From G965200765 sp965203865 (GTDB taxonomy: Bacteria > Pseudomonadota > Gammaproteobacteria > Arenicellales > JAJDZL01): a DNA stretch of 64,000 nt. Position numbers and translations under genes: made by a program. Under the pieces are notes generated by a model that saw only the letters and a list, made by a program, of their open reading frames with translations, had not been told where the DNA came from and made no database searches. The stretch covers positions 3,038,001 through 3,102,000 of the forward strand of contig OZ241916.1 of the NCBI GenBank assembly GCA_965203865.1, written 5' to 3'. Each line of letters starts with the position of its first letter. Position 1 is the first letter of the stretch. Shown here one piece after another: positions 17,623-26,027 of this stretch.

Positions 17623-18401
17623 ACAGCGTAAAGTCGCGTCCCCCGCTCGGACAGCATTTCCTTACCGACCCCCAAGTCGTTGATAAGATCATTACGATCA
17701 TCAATCCAGAACCGGATGTCCCCATGGTCGAGATCGGACCGGGACGAGGCGCCCTGACCGACAGGCTGCTTAGCTGCCTGTCCGAATTGCATGTCATCGA
17801 AATTGACAAGCATCTGGTTGAAAATCTGAATGCCAATTCCAGCAATGAAAGCTTGATTGTTCATCACTGCGATGCACTGAAGTTCGACTATTCAAGCATT
17901 CACAACTATAGTAGCCAAATCAGAGTTGTGGGGAATCTTCCGTACTCTATCTCAACGCAATTGATACTAAAACTTGTTGAAATCAGTGAATGGATAAAAG
18001 ATATTTGCTTTATGGTGCAAAAAGAAGTAGCCGAAAGGCTTGCAGCGACATGCGGCACACGCAGCTACGGGAGATTGACAGTTTCAGTTTGCCGAGAAAT
18101 GACCGTCGAAAAGATATTTGATGTGTCCCCTGCATCCTTTGCACCTCCGCCAGCAGTAGAGTCTTCAATCGTCTACATGAAACCAAAGCCAGCAAGGCAA
18201 GTTGACAAAGAATGCAACGCAGTTTTTTCCGAGCTTGTACGAACAGCATTTGGCTCCCGGCGTAAAAAAGTCCGGAACTCCCTTGCAATGCTGGCGAACG
18301 ATGAATTATTCCAAAAAGCAGGAATAGATTCTGGCCAAAGGGCAGAAAATCTGACTGTGGAGCAATATGAAACACTTGCGAAAGCAATTTGTACAGTGTA
18401 G
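17619..18401 (+). CDS. rsmA: 16S rRNA (adenine1518-N6/adenine1519-N6)-dimethyltransferase RsmA (KsgA)
   Basis: 260 residues. The start GQHFLTDPQVVDKI and the SAM site EIGPGRGALTDRLL (about 40-53) are diagnostic, with catalytic motif IV NLPYSIS near 107. It dimethylates two adjacent adenines in helix 45 of 16S rRNA during small-subunit assembly. Translation is coupled to pdxA by the ATGA overlap. Confidence 0.95.
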   Translation: MNSVKSRPPLGQHFLTDPQVVDKIITIINPEPDVPMVEIGPGRGALTDRLLSCLSELHVIEIDKHLVENLNANSSNESLIVHHCDALKFDYSSIHNYSSQIRVVGNLPYSISTQLILKLVEISEWIKDICFMVQKEVAERLAATCGTRSYGRLTVSVCREMTVEKIFDVSPASFAPPPAVESSIVYMKPKPARQVDKECNAVFSELVRTAFGSRRKKVRNSLAMLANDELFQKAGIDSGQRAENLTVEQYETLAKAICTV

Positions 18402-18421
18402 TGTAGATTCTGGGTCTTGCA

Positions 18422-18997
18422 ATGTTGAAATCTCGGGTCTTAAGTACATTTGCAGCAGTTGCACTTGCAGTTCTTGCAACAGGGCCGGCATTGGCGAACT
18501 ACTTTGATTGCAGCGTTGTCTACGACGAGTTTGACCAATTAATGCTAGGAGAGTTTTTAGTAGAACCGGACCGGTATGTTCCTACTTTGACATCTCTAAT
18601 GGCAAGAAGCGAGCACCTTGAATACCAAATTGAGCAGTTCAAGCTTCGCAAGGACCGAAAAAACAATGGAATCGGGATATTTCATACAAACCGGAATACA
18701 AGAGGAAAAATGATATTCGTGTGGCAAGAAAATTCCTGGGATGACAATATTCCTTTTGTAATCGAGGAGGTTATTACGTTCGGGCGAGTGTCTGACGGGT
18801 ATGCTCCAGTCCTTATGGGCCCTGTATATGTGACTCCCGGTTTTGCAGTTGACCTGGACACTGCTTCCATTGTCGAACAAGAAGATGAAACTGCAGATAT
18901 TACTTATGATATCGAGGGCGGAGACTATGTTATTCGCGCAATCATTCCAGCCCAGGTTCACTTCCCGGTACAGTCAATGTGTGTCAAAATTGAGTAG
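18422..18997 (+). CDS. Unknown exported protein
   Basis: 191 residues with a clear signal peptide (hydrophobic core 8-22, likely cleavage after ALA before NYFDC). The mature chain is mostly polar with no membrane helix; two cysteines (in FDCSV and SMCVKIE) could form one disulfide linking the ends. I do not recognise the family. It follows rsmA by 20 bases on the same strand and may be read with it. Confidence 0.7.
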   Translation: MLKSRVLSTFAAVALAVLATGPALANYFDCSVVYDEFDQLMLGEFLVEPDRYVPTLTSLMARSEHLEYQIEQFKLRKDRKNNGIGIFHTNRNTRGKMIFVWQENSWDDNIPFVIEEVITFGRVSDGYAPVLMGPVYVTPGFAVDLDTASIVEQEDETADITYDIEGGDYVIRAIIPAQVHFPVQSMCVKIE

Positions 18998-19108
18998 CTT
19001 CGGAAAAACAGGTATTATCGGATGCCACGTTGACTGGGGAATTGATTGTAGAATGCAGATGATATCGAAAACAATTTCCTGCTACATTGCTGTACTTTGT
19101 TGAATGCC

Positions 19109-21058
19109 ATGAACAAGCCTCTGTGGAAACCAACTGAAGAAGCAATTCAAAATGCTTCAATTACCAAGTTTGCTCAATTCGCCTCCAAAAAGTGGGGCGT
19201 GATAGCAAATGATTTTACATCCCTGCACCGCTGGTCCGTCCAGCAGCCGGAGCAGTTCTGGCTGTCAGTTTGGGAATACTGCGAAGTTCGTTCCGAAAGG
19301 CGCGGAGAAACTGTAGTTCAAGGAAAAGAAAAAATGCCCGGGGCAGTGTGGTTTCCGGACGCTGTGTTGAATTACACAGACAATATACTTCGACGCAATG
19401 ACGACAATCCGGCAATCATATTCCGCGGCGAGAACACCAACGACACTGTACTGTCCCATGCACAATTGAATTCCTCGGTTAGCCGTCTGGCCAGGGCATT
19501 CCGGGACCATGGCATAGAACCGGGCGACCGGATTGTCGGGTACTTGCCGAATATCCCCGAAACTGTAGTTTGCATGCTCGCCGCTGCATCTTGCGGTGCT
19601 GTTTGGTCGTCCTGCTCGCCGGATTTCGGAGAAAGAGGAGTGCTGGACAGGTTTGGCCAGATAAGTCCAAAGATTTTGATTTCAGTTGACGGGTACTCCT
19701 ATAACGGCAAGGAATTCGATATTTCAGAAAAGCGCAATGGAATTGCGCGCAATCTGCCGACGCTGGAAGCCAGTATTGTTATTCCATACTTGAGGCCGCA
19801 AGAGAAAGTTGGCGATGCAACAATGCTGGACGACTATGTCGCAGGCTACTCGGACGCGCCTGTCAAGCATGCTCAACTCCCGTTTAATCATCCTTTGTTT
19901 ATTCTGTTCTCTTCCGGAACTACAGGGGTGCCGAAGTGTATTGTTCATGGTGTAGGCGGTACGCTGCTTCAGCACATGAAAGAACATCGGCTTCATGTCA
20001 ATCTGCTACGCGATGACAGATTGTTCTTTTTTACAACTTGCGGATGGATGATGTGGAACTGGCTAGTAACAGCTCTTGCTTCCGAAGCAACTATTGTTCT
20101 TTACGAGGGATTTCCCTTCTATCCCAAAAACGATGTCCTCTTCGATTATCTGGCTGAAAACAGAATTAGCCAGTTTGGCGTTTCAGCAAAGTACATTGAT
20201 ACGCTTGCAAAATCCGGGGTGCAACCGAAGAAAACACATGATTTGCCACACCTCCGCACACTCATGTCAACCGGTTCTCCCTTGAGTCCCGAGAGTTTTG
20301 ACTATGTGTACGAGTCTATCAAGAACGATGTGTGCCTGTCGTCGATTTCCGGTGGAACAGACCTGATTTCTTGCTTTGTGCTTGGCAATCCTGCACTACC
20401 GGTTTGGCGCGGGGAAATTCAGTGCAAGGGACTGGGGATGGATGTTGCAGTATTCAACGACAACGGAATCGAGGTGGAAAACGGTGTCAAGGGAGAACTT
20501 GTCTGTAGAAACGCCTTCCCTTCAATGCCCCTTGGATTTTGGGATGACGAGGGTAGCAGAAAGTACAAAGCGGCGTACTTCGAGAAGTTTCCAGACAACT
20601 GGCATCACGGCGACTATGTTGAAATTACCGAGCATGGTGGAATGGTGGTCTACGGGCGGTCGGACGCTGTGCTCAACCCCAGCGGCGTGCGAATCGGAAC
20701 CGCAGAAATATATCGACAGGCAGAGCAGGTTGACGAAGTGGTTGAAGGCCTTGTCATCGGTCAAAAGTGGGACGGAGATACGCGGGTTGTATTGTTTGTG
20801 CGCCTGAGGGAAGGATTGACCTTGAATGACGACATCGTAGTGAAAATCAAATCCATGATCCGTACGAATGCTTCGCCGCGGCATGTACCGGCAAAAGTCG
20901 TACAAGTGGAAGACATACCCAGAACCAAAAGCGGGAAAATTGTTGAATTGGCTGTCCGAAAAATTGTTCATGGAGAAACAGTAGACAATATTGAAGCACT
21001 TGCCAATCCTGAAGCGCTTGAATTTTTTCGGGAATTGCCGGAGTTGGCTACGCCATAG
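19109..21058 (+). CDS. Acetoacetyl-CoA synthetase
   Basis: 649 residues from ATG at 19109; the frame opens at a TTG 12 bases earlier. It is an acyl-adenylate-forming enzyme: ATP loop SSGTTGVPKCIVHG near residue 268, TTCGWMMWNWLV and the C-terminal hinge and lysine motif PRTKSGKIVE. The start LWKPTEEAI and the length match acetoacetate-CoA ligase rather than acetyl-CoA synthetase. It activates acetoacetate with ATP and CoA in the cytoplasm. Its stop lies 4 bases before the duplicated target of the TnpB element. Confidence 0.9.
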   Translation: MNKPLWKPTEEAIQNASITKFAQFASKKWGVIANDFTSLHRWSVQQPEQFWLSVWEYCEVRSERRGETVVQGKEKMPGAVWFPDAVLNYTDNILRRNDDNPAIIFRGENTNDTVLSHAQLNSSVSRLARAFRDHGIEPGDRIVGYLPNIPETVVCMLAAASCGAVWSSCSPDFGERGVLDRFGQISPKILISVDGYSYNGKEFDISEKRNGIARNLPTLEASIVIPYLRPQEKVGDATMLDDYVAGYSDAPVKHAQLPFNHPLFILFSSGTTGVPKCIVHGVGGTLLQHMKEHRLHVNLLRDDRLFFFTTCGWMMWNWLVTALASEATIVLYEGFPFYPKNDVLFDYLAENRISQFGVSAKYIDTLAKSGVQPKKTHDLPHLRTLMSTGSPLSPESFDYVYESIKNDVCLSSISGGTDLISCFVLGNPALPVWRGEIQCKGLGMDVAVFNDNGIEVENGVKGELVCRNAFPSMPLGFWDDEGSRKYKAAYFEKFPDNWHHGDYVEITEHGGMVVYGRSDAVLNPSGVRIGTAEIYRQAEQVDEVVEGLVIGQKWDGDTRVVLFVRLREGLTLNDDIVVKIKSMIRTNASPRHVPAKVVQVEDIPRTKSGKIVELAVRKIVHGETVDNIEALANPEALEFFRELPELATP

Positions 21059-21061
21059 GCG

Positions 21062-21069
21062 TTAATTTT
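21062..21069. repeat. Target-site duplication, left copy (8 bp)
   Basis: The octamer TTAATTTT directly abuts the left TIR and is repeated exactly beyond the right TIR. It lies just after the acetoacetyl-CoA synthetase stop. Confidence 0.8.
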
Positions 21070-21092
21070 GGGAATTATATAGAATAGTAACC
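21070..21092. repeat. Terminal inverted repeat, left copy (23 bp)
   Basis: Begins GGGAATTATATAG and is the exact reverse complement of 22308-22330. It contains the tnpB stop codon (TAA, 21075-21077) and the last five sense codons. Confidence 0.88.
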
Positions 21093-22274
21093 ATCTATAC
21101 AGTTCTGCACAGTAGGCATCCTAACGGCTGCTTTAAGTCTTCCTTCTTCCTGTGCTTCGGCCCTCCCGGCCAAAGTGCCTGTTAATCCGACACGAAGAAC
21201 ATTTATTGCTGCATTTACATCCCTGTCCTCCTTGTAGCCACAAGCAAGACACTCGTACATGCGCACGGATAGCTCTATCCTCTCCTTGGGCTTGCGGCCG
21301 CAGTTTGAGCAAGTCTGGGATGTAAACTTAGGGTTGACTCTGCATACAAAGCCACCGGCACTTTCAGCCTTGTAGCTTAGCATGGAATTAAAGTCTCCCC
21401 ATGTTTGATCTAAAATAGAACGATTTATTCCGGTTTTATATATTTTTCCTTTCTTGGTTAGATTTTCAATTCTTAAGTCTTCTACATAAAACCTGGAAGT
21501 GTAGTTTTTAACTAAACTTGTAGTCAGTTCATGCAGGTAGCCTTTATTCTTCTCCCCGACTCTCTGCCATTCCTTGCTTAAAGCAAGAACTTTCTTTTTC
21601 CTGCTGTTGGAACCCTTTACAGACTTGGAAACTCTTTTCTGCAAGGTTTTTAACTTAGTCCTGTCAACTTTTCTTTTAGGAATCTTTACTCCGTTAGACA
21701 AACTGACTCTATTCAAGACTCCTGCATCTACTCCTACAGGAGCCCTTGTATCCTCTACTTCTATATCTGGCAGTTCACAAACCAATTGAATCTTGATTCT
21801 TATCGGAGTCTTTACTATTCTTAAAAACTTAGCTTCTCCTTTCAGTTTTCCCTTGAACCTGAACTTGCCTATTCCTTTTATTCGCACAGAGTTCCACGAT
21901 AAAGCCTTGTGAATACTAAAAACATCAGTTTCAAAAGACTTGACCCCCCTGCTCCTTGGCTTGAACCTTGGAAACCCCGGCTTCTCCCCTTTCTTTACTC
22001 TGTCAAAGAATCTTTTGAACGCCTTGTCCAGTCTTCTCAGGCAGGTTCTCTGAGATGAGCAGTGAAACTTGCTGAACCAGTCATCTTCTTTCCTTATAGT
22101 TGTCAAAGACTTCTGCTGGTCAAGATAAGAAATACCTATGCCCTGCTTTTCGTAAGCTTCTAATCTTTCCTGCAAGGCACAGTTCCACAAGAGTGTTTCC
22201 TGACTTAGAAACTCATTCAAGTTCCTGTGGCAGCCTTTGGAAATTTTAGCCGTGTATGTATAAGTCCTTATCAT
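21075..22274 (-). CDS. tnpB: RNA-guided endonuclease TnpB
   Basis: 399 residues, full length. The N-terminal OrfB helix-turn-helix-type region is followed by the RuvC-like core with Asp in GVDAGV (near 201), Glu in VEDLRIENL (near 270) and Asp in EDRDVNAAINVLR (near 356); a four-Cys zinc ribbon (CSNCG ... CLACG) sits between the last two. All catalytic residues are present, so it should be active. TnpB cuts DNA guided by an RNA read from the 3' end of its own element. Here the gene reaches into the terminal repeat, so any guide would begin in the flank next to 21070. Confidence 0.93.
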   Translation of the reverse strand: MIRTYTYTAKISKGCHRNLNEFLSQETLLWNCALQERLEAYEKQGIGISYLDQQKSLTTIRKEDDWFSKFHCSSQRTCLRRLDKAFKRFFDRVKKGEKPGFPRFKPRSRGVKSFETDVFSIHKALSWNSVRIKGIGKFRFKGKLKGEAKFLRIVKTPIRIKIQLVCELPDIEVEDTRAPVGVDAGVLNRVSLSNGVKIPKRKVDRTKLKTLQKRVSKSVKGSNSRKKKVLALSKEWQRVGEKNKGYLHELTTSLVKNYTSRFYVEDLRIENLTKKGKIYKTGINRSILDQTWGDFNSMLSYKAESAGGFVCRVNPKFTSQTCSNCGRKPKERIELSVRMYECLACGYKEDRDVNAAINVLRVGLTGTLAGRAEAQEEGRLKAAVRMPTVQNCIDGYYSI

Positions 22275-22286
22275 GAGGGGTCAGCA

Positions 22287-22314
22287 ATATTCTGGTTACT
22301 ATATTCTGGTTACT
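22287..22314. repeat. 14-bp tandem duplication at the right end of the TnpB element
   Basis: Two adjacent copies of ATATTCTGGTTACT (22287-22300 and 22301-22314); the second runs into the right TIR. They lie upstream of tnpB and may bind a transposase as subterminal repeats or be a slippage product. Confidence 0.6.
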
Positions 22315-22330
22315 ATTCTATATAATTCCC
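22308..22330. repeat. Terminal inverted repeat, right copy (23 bp)
   Basis: Ends CTATATAATTCCC and is the exact reverse complement of 21070-21092. The adjacent gene's stop codon begins at the next base. Confidence 0.88.
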
Positions 22331-22338
22331 TTAATTTT
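22331..22338. repeat. Target-site duplication, right copy (8 bp)
   Basis: Identical to 21062-21069. It contains the stop codon and the end of the enolase-superfamily gene, so insertion duplicated the gene's last bases without changing its protein. Confidence 0.8.
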
Positions 22339-23449
22339 CCTTGATTCTCGTTTTTTCGAGAACGTCTTCATCCAGTTCAAAGCCCAAACCCGGTTTTTCT
22401 CCGAGATGGATGTAGCCGTTGCCGTCATGGGCAACCAGTTCTGTTAGCATAAAGTCTCGGTATTCCAGCTGCCACTGCGGAGGGTCGATTGAATACTCCA
22501 TGTAGGGCGGCAGTACTGTTCCTGCCACCAGTTGCATATTCGCCAGCATTCCAATGCCATTGCCCCAAGCATGGGGACTAAAGGTAACATTGTAGTCCTG
22601 GGCTGCCCGCGCAACTTTTGCAAGTCCTGTTATTCCCCCAAAATAAACACAATCGGTTTGCAGTACGTCGACGCACCCATGCTCCATCAAGTAATACAAT
22701 TCGTGATATTCCGTATTCATTTCACCGCTTGCAATCCTTGGAAATCCGGGAATCGATCTAAGCTTCTTCAATCCTTCAAAGTCTCCCCGATGCAACGGTT
22801 CCTCAACCCAGTAGATATTCAATTCACTGATTTCTTCGATCGCCGACTTCGCCTGCTGAAAAGTCCAGCACGGCGAGTTGTCCCATGGCATTCGCCATGC
22901 CTGGTTTGCATCAACCATGATGTCAATTTCGTCTCCCAAGACCTTGCGAACCTCGCGTAGCATCTTCGCATCTTCAGTTGGCGGTCGCCGGCCAATTCGT
23001 AGTTTCATTGCCTTGAACCCTGAATCTCTGAGCATGCCTGCCTGCTCAACCTGTTCAGCTATTGGCCGCACTACGCCAGTTGAGGCGTACACAGGAATTT
23101 TTCCGCTTGAGCCGCCAAGCAACTTGTAGACAGGTTGATTTTCAACTTTGCCCTTCAAATCCCATAAAGCGAGATCAAGCGGCCAGCAACGACTGTAGAA
23201 CAAGGAAAGACTGTCCAAAACCCGGCTGTGACGCTCAAAGTCAAAAGGATCTTCGCCAATAAACAGATCTTTATGCTGCTCAAGCGCAATCATTGCGTCG
23301 CCTGAGGCGATTCCCGTTACACCCTCGTCGGTTGTAACACGCAACAAGGTAATATCAAACTGTTTCAGTACCTTGGGGTCCCAAGACGCAGGAAAAGGCG
23401 GGGACAACTCAAGCCTGTGCCGGGTAATTCGGAGATCTTCAATCTTCAC
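22331..23449 (-). CDS. Mandelate racemase/muconate lactonizing enzyme family protein
   Basis: 372 residues from GTG at 23449 with GGAG 9 bases upstream (the frame opens at TTG 23464). Enolase superfamily features: KAMKLRIG (KxR version of the catalytic lysine motif), VDANQAW, EEPLHRGD and ASGEM giving the three metal-binding acids, and FSPHAWG with the general-acid/base His of the mandelate racemase subgroup. It should abstract the proton alpha to a carboxylate of a sugar acid or related acid; the substrate is not evident. Its stop lies in the target duplication of the TnpB element. Confidence 0.85.
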   Translation of the reverse strand: MKIEDLRITRHRLELSPPFPASWDPKVLKQFDITLLRVTTDEGVTGIASGDAMIALEQHKDLFIGEDPFDFERHSRVLDSLSLFYSRCWPLDLALWDLKGKVENQPVYKLLGGSSGKIPVYASTGVVRPIAEQVEQAGMLRDSGFKAMKLRIGRRPPTEDAKMLREVRKVLGDEIDIMVDANQAWRMPWDNSPCWTFQQAKSAIEEISELNIYWVEEPLHRGDFEGLKKLRSIPGFPRIASGEMNTEYHELYYLMEHGCVDVLQTDCVYFGGITGLAKVARAAQDYNVTFSPHAWGNGIGMLANMQLVAGTVLPPYMEYSIDPPQWQLEYRDFMLTELVAHDGNGYIHLGEKPGLGFELDEDVLEKTRIKEN

Positions 23450-23503
23450 AATTCTTCGCTCCAATCAACTATCTAAATCAAACATCAATTAAAATTCGGT
23501 TTT

Positions 23504-24223
23504 ATGGCTACGAACCATCACATTGTAAAAGTTTGGCGCGGACAGCAATCCGGCTATTTTCAAACTTATGAAGTACCGAAACGAAAATTGCAAACCGTGC
23601 TGGATGTCGTAACCCATGTTCAGAGAGAACTGGACTCTAGTTTAGCCTATCGGTTTGCTTGCCGTGTGGGAGTGTGCGGCACCTGCGCGATGACTGTAAA
23701 CGGTATTCCGCGCTGGACTTGCCGAACCCAGGCCTCCGTAGCACAGCAAAATGGCGAAATCACCATCGAGCCCTTGGCCAACTTTCCGGTGATAAGAGAC
23801 CTGGTTGTCGACATGGACCCGTTTTTCGAAAAATGGGCTATTGCCGGTAGCGGGTTTCACTCGCCCGGCTCAGAGCTTAACTCCTTCGTTCCGGTAAGGC
23901 CCGGCAATCCAAGGAGACAGGAAGTTGACAAATCCATCGAGTGCATTGGTTGCGGTGTTTGCTACGCGGCATGCGATATTGTCCGATGGAAACCGGATTA
24001 TCTTGGGCCTGCCGCACTTAATCGGGCCTGGACACTAGTCAACGATGAACGCACAGCTAACAAGCAGGAAATACTGAATTCGGTGGCCACTGACTCAGGT
24101 TGCCTGTCTTGCCACACCACTCAGTCCTGTACATACCATTGCCCCAAAGAACTTGACCCCTCGGCAGCAATCGCGGGTTTGAAGGCAAAGACATTTGCCC
24201 GGGGATTGTTCAAAATACGTTAG
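23504..24223 (+). CDS. sdhB: Succinate dehydrogenase/fumarate reductase iron-sulfur subunit
   Basis: 239 residues. The N-terminal plant-type ferredoxin domain has CRVGVCGTCAM and a fourth Cys in WTCRTQ for 2Fe-2S. The C-terminal part has CIGCGVCYAAC and CLSCHTTQSCTYHCP for the 4Fe-4S and 3Fe-4S centres. It carries electrons from SdhA to the membrane quinone site. It stands alone: sdhC-sdhD-sdhA lie about 4.6 kb downstream, after three unrelated genes and one reversed gene. Confidence 0.92.
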   Translation: MATNHHIVKVWRGQQSGYFQTYEVPKRKLQTVLDVVTHVQRELDSSLAYRFACRVGVCGTCAMTVNGIPRWTCRTQASVAQQNGEITIEPLANFPVIRDLVVDMDPFFEKWAIAGSGFHSPGSELNSFVPVRPGNPRRQEVDKSIECIGCGVCYAACDIVRWKPDYLGPAALNRAWTLVNDERTANKQEILNSVATDSGCLSCHTTQSCTYHCPKELDPSAAIAGLKAKTFARGLFKIR

Positions 24224-24227
24224 GATT

Positions 24228-25652
24228 TTATCGGCAATTCTCAGGCGGCAGCACTTTTCCCGGATTCATGATACCTTCAGGGTCCAGAGAATTTTTTATG
24301 GCGCGCATCAAGTTCAACTCGGTATCGGACTTGTATTTCTGCATGCTGTCAAGCTTAAGCAGCCCAACCCCGTGCTCCGCACTGAACGATCCGTTGCAGT
24401 CATGTACAAGTTGATTTACCTCATCAATGATTCGACTGCGACAATCTCGGAATTCATCAAACCCGGTTCGCGAAGAGAAGGTCAAGTTGTAGTGAAGATT
24501 TCCGTCGCCCAGATGACCGTATGCAAACGTCTTCATGTCAGAATGCAACGATGCCAGTCTGCTTCCGCAATTGGCAATAAAGCCTGCGATGCCTGATATC
24601 GGAAGGCTAATATCGTTTTTGACAGAATAGCCTTCATAATTCTGCGCTTCGACAATTGCCTCCCGCAAGCGCCACATTTCATTTGCTTGCTGCCTGTTTC
24701 TGGCTATTACTGCATCCTGAACCAGACCGTTAGCCATTGCAGTCTCCAAAAAAGCCTCGTTTATTGATTCGCTTACCCCCTTCTCTGTGCTGTCACTAAG
24801 CTCAATCAAAACGTACCAGTGATAAGGCTGAGAGAACATGTCATGGCAGTCGGCAATGTGAGTGAATGCCGATTCAATGCATACTCGCGACATAAGCTCG
24901 AATCCTGTTACGAATCCTGATGTGTTTTTTCGCGCAACGGCAAATAACTCCACGGCATCTTCAACAGCGTCCAGCGCAACGACCGCGGTAGAACGGTGGA
25001 CAGGCGGCGGAAACAACTTCAATACTGCCGCTGTAATGACACCCAGAGTACCTTCAGCTCCGATAAACAAGTCTTTCAAATCGTAGCCTGTGTTGTTCTT
25101 GCGAAGCGCATTCAGGCCGTTCCAGACAGTCCCGTCGGGTAGCACAACCTCAAGGCCAAGCGTGAGATCTCTTGTATTTCCGTATCGAACAACATTCAAG
25201 CCCCCGGCATTGGTTGCCAAATTTCCGCCAATTTGACATGTACCCTCTGCACCAAGACTAAGTGGAAAATACAAGTCATGGTCCATTGCATGTCTTTGTA
25301 TATCGGCAAGAATACAACCTGCCTCTGCTTCCAGTGTATAAGCGTGCTCATCGACACCCCTGATTTGATTCATACGCTTCAAATTCATCAGAATTCCATC
25401 TGCCTGACCAACAGCTCCGCCGCACAAGCCCGTATTGCCGCCTTGAGGGACTACAGGTACTTGATGTTCCCGGCAAATGCGAATGACCTTCGAAACCTCC
25501 TCTGTGCTGCCAGGCAAGACTGCACATTGAGCCCGGCTTTCAAACCACTTTCGTGGTTCCTCAAGATACGGGGCCAATTTGTCGTGATCGTAAACTACAT
25601 TCGATTCACCAACGATTGCAGCAATGAGATTGACGATACTGGGGGAATTCAC
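24228..25652 (-). CDS. FAD-linked oxidase, D-2-hydroxyacid dehydrogenase type (GlcD family)
   Basis: 474 residues from GTG at 25652 with GAAGGA just upstream. The PCMH FAD domain shows VVPQGGNTGLCGGAV, LGAEGTCQIGGNLATNAGG and FIGAEGTLGVITAAVLKL; the C-terminal domain has FAYGHLGDGNLHYN (metal-binding His) and ends SLDPEGIMNPGKVLP. This set fits D-2-hydroxyglutarate or D-lactate dehydrogenases. It is convergent with sdhB (4 bases apart). The exact hydroxyacid cannot be told. Confidence 0.87.
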   Translation of the reverse strand: MNSPSIVNLIAAIVGESNVVYDHDKLAPYLEEPRKWFESRAQCAVLPGSTEEVSKVIRICREHQVPVVPQGGNTGLCGGAVGQADGILMNLKRMNQIRGVDEHAYTLEAEAGCILADIQRHAMDHDLYFPLSLGAEGTCQIGGNLATNAGGLNVVRYGNTRDLTLGLEVVLPDGTVWNGLNALRKNNTGYDLKDLFIGAEGTLGVITAAVLKLFPPPVHRSTAVVALDAVEDAVELFAVARKNTSGFVTGFELMSRVCIESAFTHIADCHDMFSQPYHWYVLIELSDSTEKGVSESINEAFLETAMANGLVQDAVIARNRQQANEMWRLREAIVEAQNYEGYSVKNDISLPISGIAGFIANCGSRLASLHSDMKTFAYGHLGDGNLHYNLTFSSRTGFDEFRDCRSRIIDEVNQLVHDCNGSFSAEHGVGLLKLDSMQKYKSDTELNLMRAIKNSLDPEGIMNPGKVLPPENCR

Positions 25653-26027
25653 ATTCAGTCCTTCTTCAAATTAGGCAACTAAGCACAATTGCATTCAAGT
25701 TGTACAAGAATTGGCGCAATTTGAAAATTGGTCTATAAGGTATTTGTGGCATTGGCAATCTGAATCTCCCATTGTTGCTTGTAATGAACAGACTTGAAAA
25801 TTAAAACATGAAGTCCAGGCAGGCTGCTGTATTATTGAAAATCCTTCCTGACAAAACCAATTCTGAACAAGGAGAAAATTAGTCATCTATAAGTTTAAAG
25901 CAACTGTTATAGCACTATCTGCAATATTATTTCCGACGTTGTCAGGCAGTGCAGTTTTTACAACTCAAACGCTGAAAATGAATAGCCAGTGGACCGAAAG
26001 TACACTTGGCGGCCAAGGTTGAAGTGA
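25653..26027. other. Intergenic region between the FAD oxidase and the thiolase-like gene
   Basis: 375 bases with divergent promoters expected. It holds a short plus-strand frame with a signal-peptide-like sequence (25882-26022) but no normal start codon. A minus-strand frame at 25695-25886 has no recognisable content. Nothing else is seen. Confidence 0.4.
25882..26022 (+). pseudogene. Possible remnant of a small exported protein
   Basis: A 46-codon frame with the look of a signal peptide (KFKATVIALSAILFPTLSG, then SAVF) ending at TGA 26020-26022. A good AAGGAG site lies at about 25869-25874, at the right distance, but the codon where a start is expected is GTC, with no ATG, GTG or TTG in frame. 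This looks like a start codon lost from a secreted-protein gene that is also cut short. It could instead be chance. Confidence 0.25.

Larger units (their letters stand above)
21070..22330 (-). mobile_element. TnpB-only insertion element with 23-bp TIRs and 8-bp target duplication
   Basis: A 1261-bp unit bounded by a perfect 23-bp inverted repeat (21070-21092 and 22308-22330) and flanked by identical octamers (21062-21069 and 22331-22338). Its only gene is tnpB, and the gene's last five codons and stop lie inside one TIR. IS200/IS605 elements, the usual home of tnpB, have no TIRs and make no duplication. The ends therefore point to mobilisation by a DDE transposase acting from elsewhere. The ends start with GGG, as in several DDE IS families that duplicate 8 bp. 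Confidence 0.85.

Noticed and set aside
25695..25886. 63-codon minus-strand frame
   Set aside because: No homology seen and no ribosome site; intergenic chance frame.
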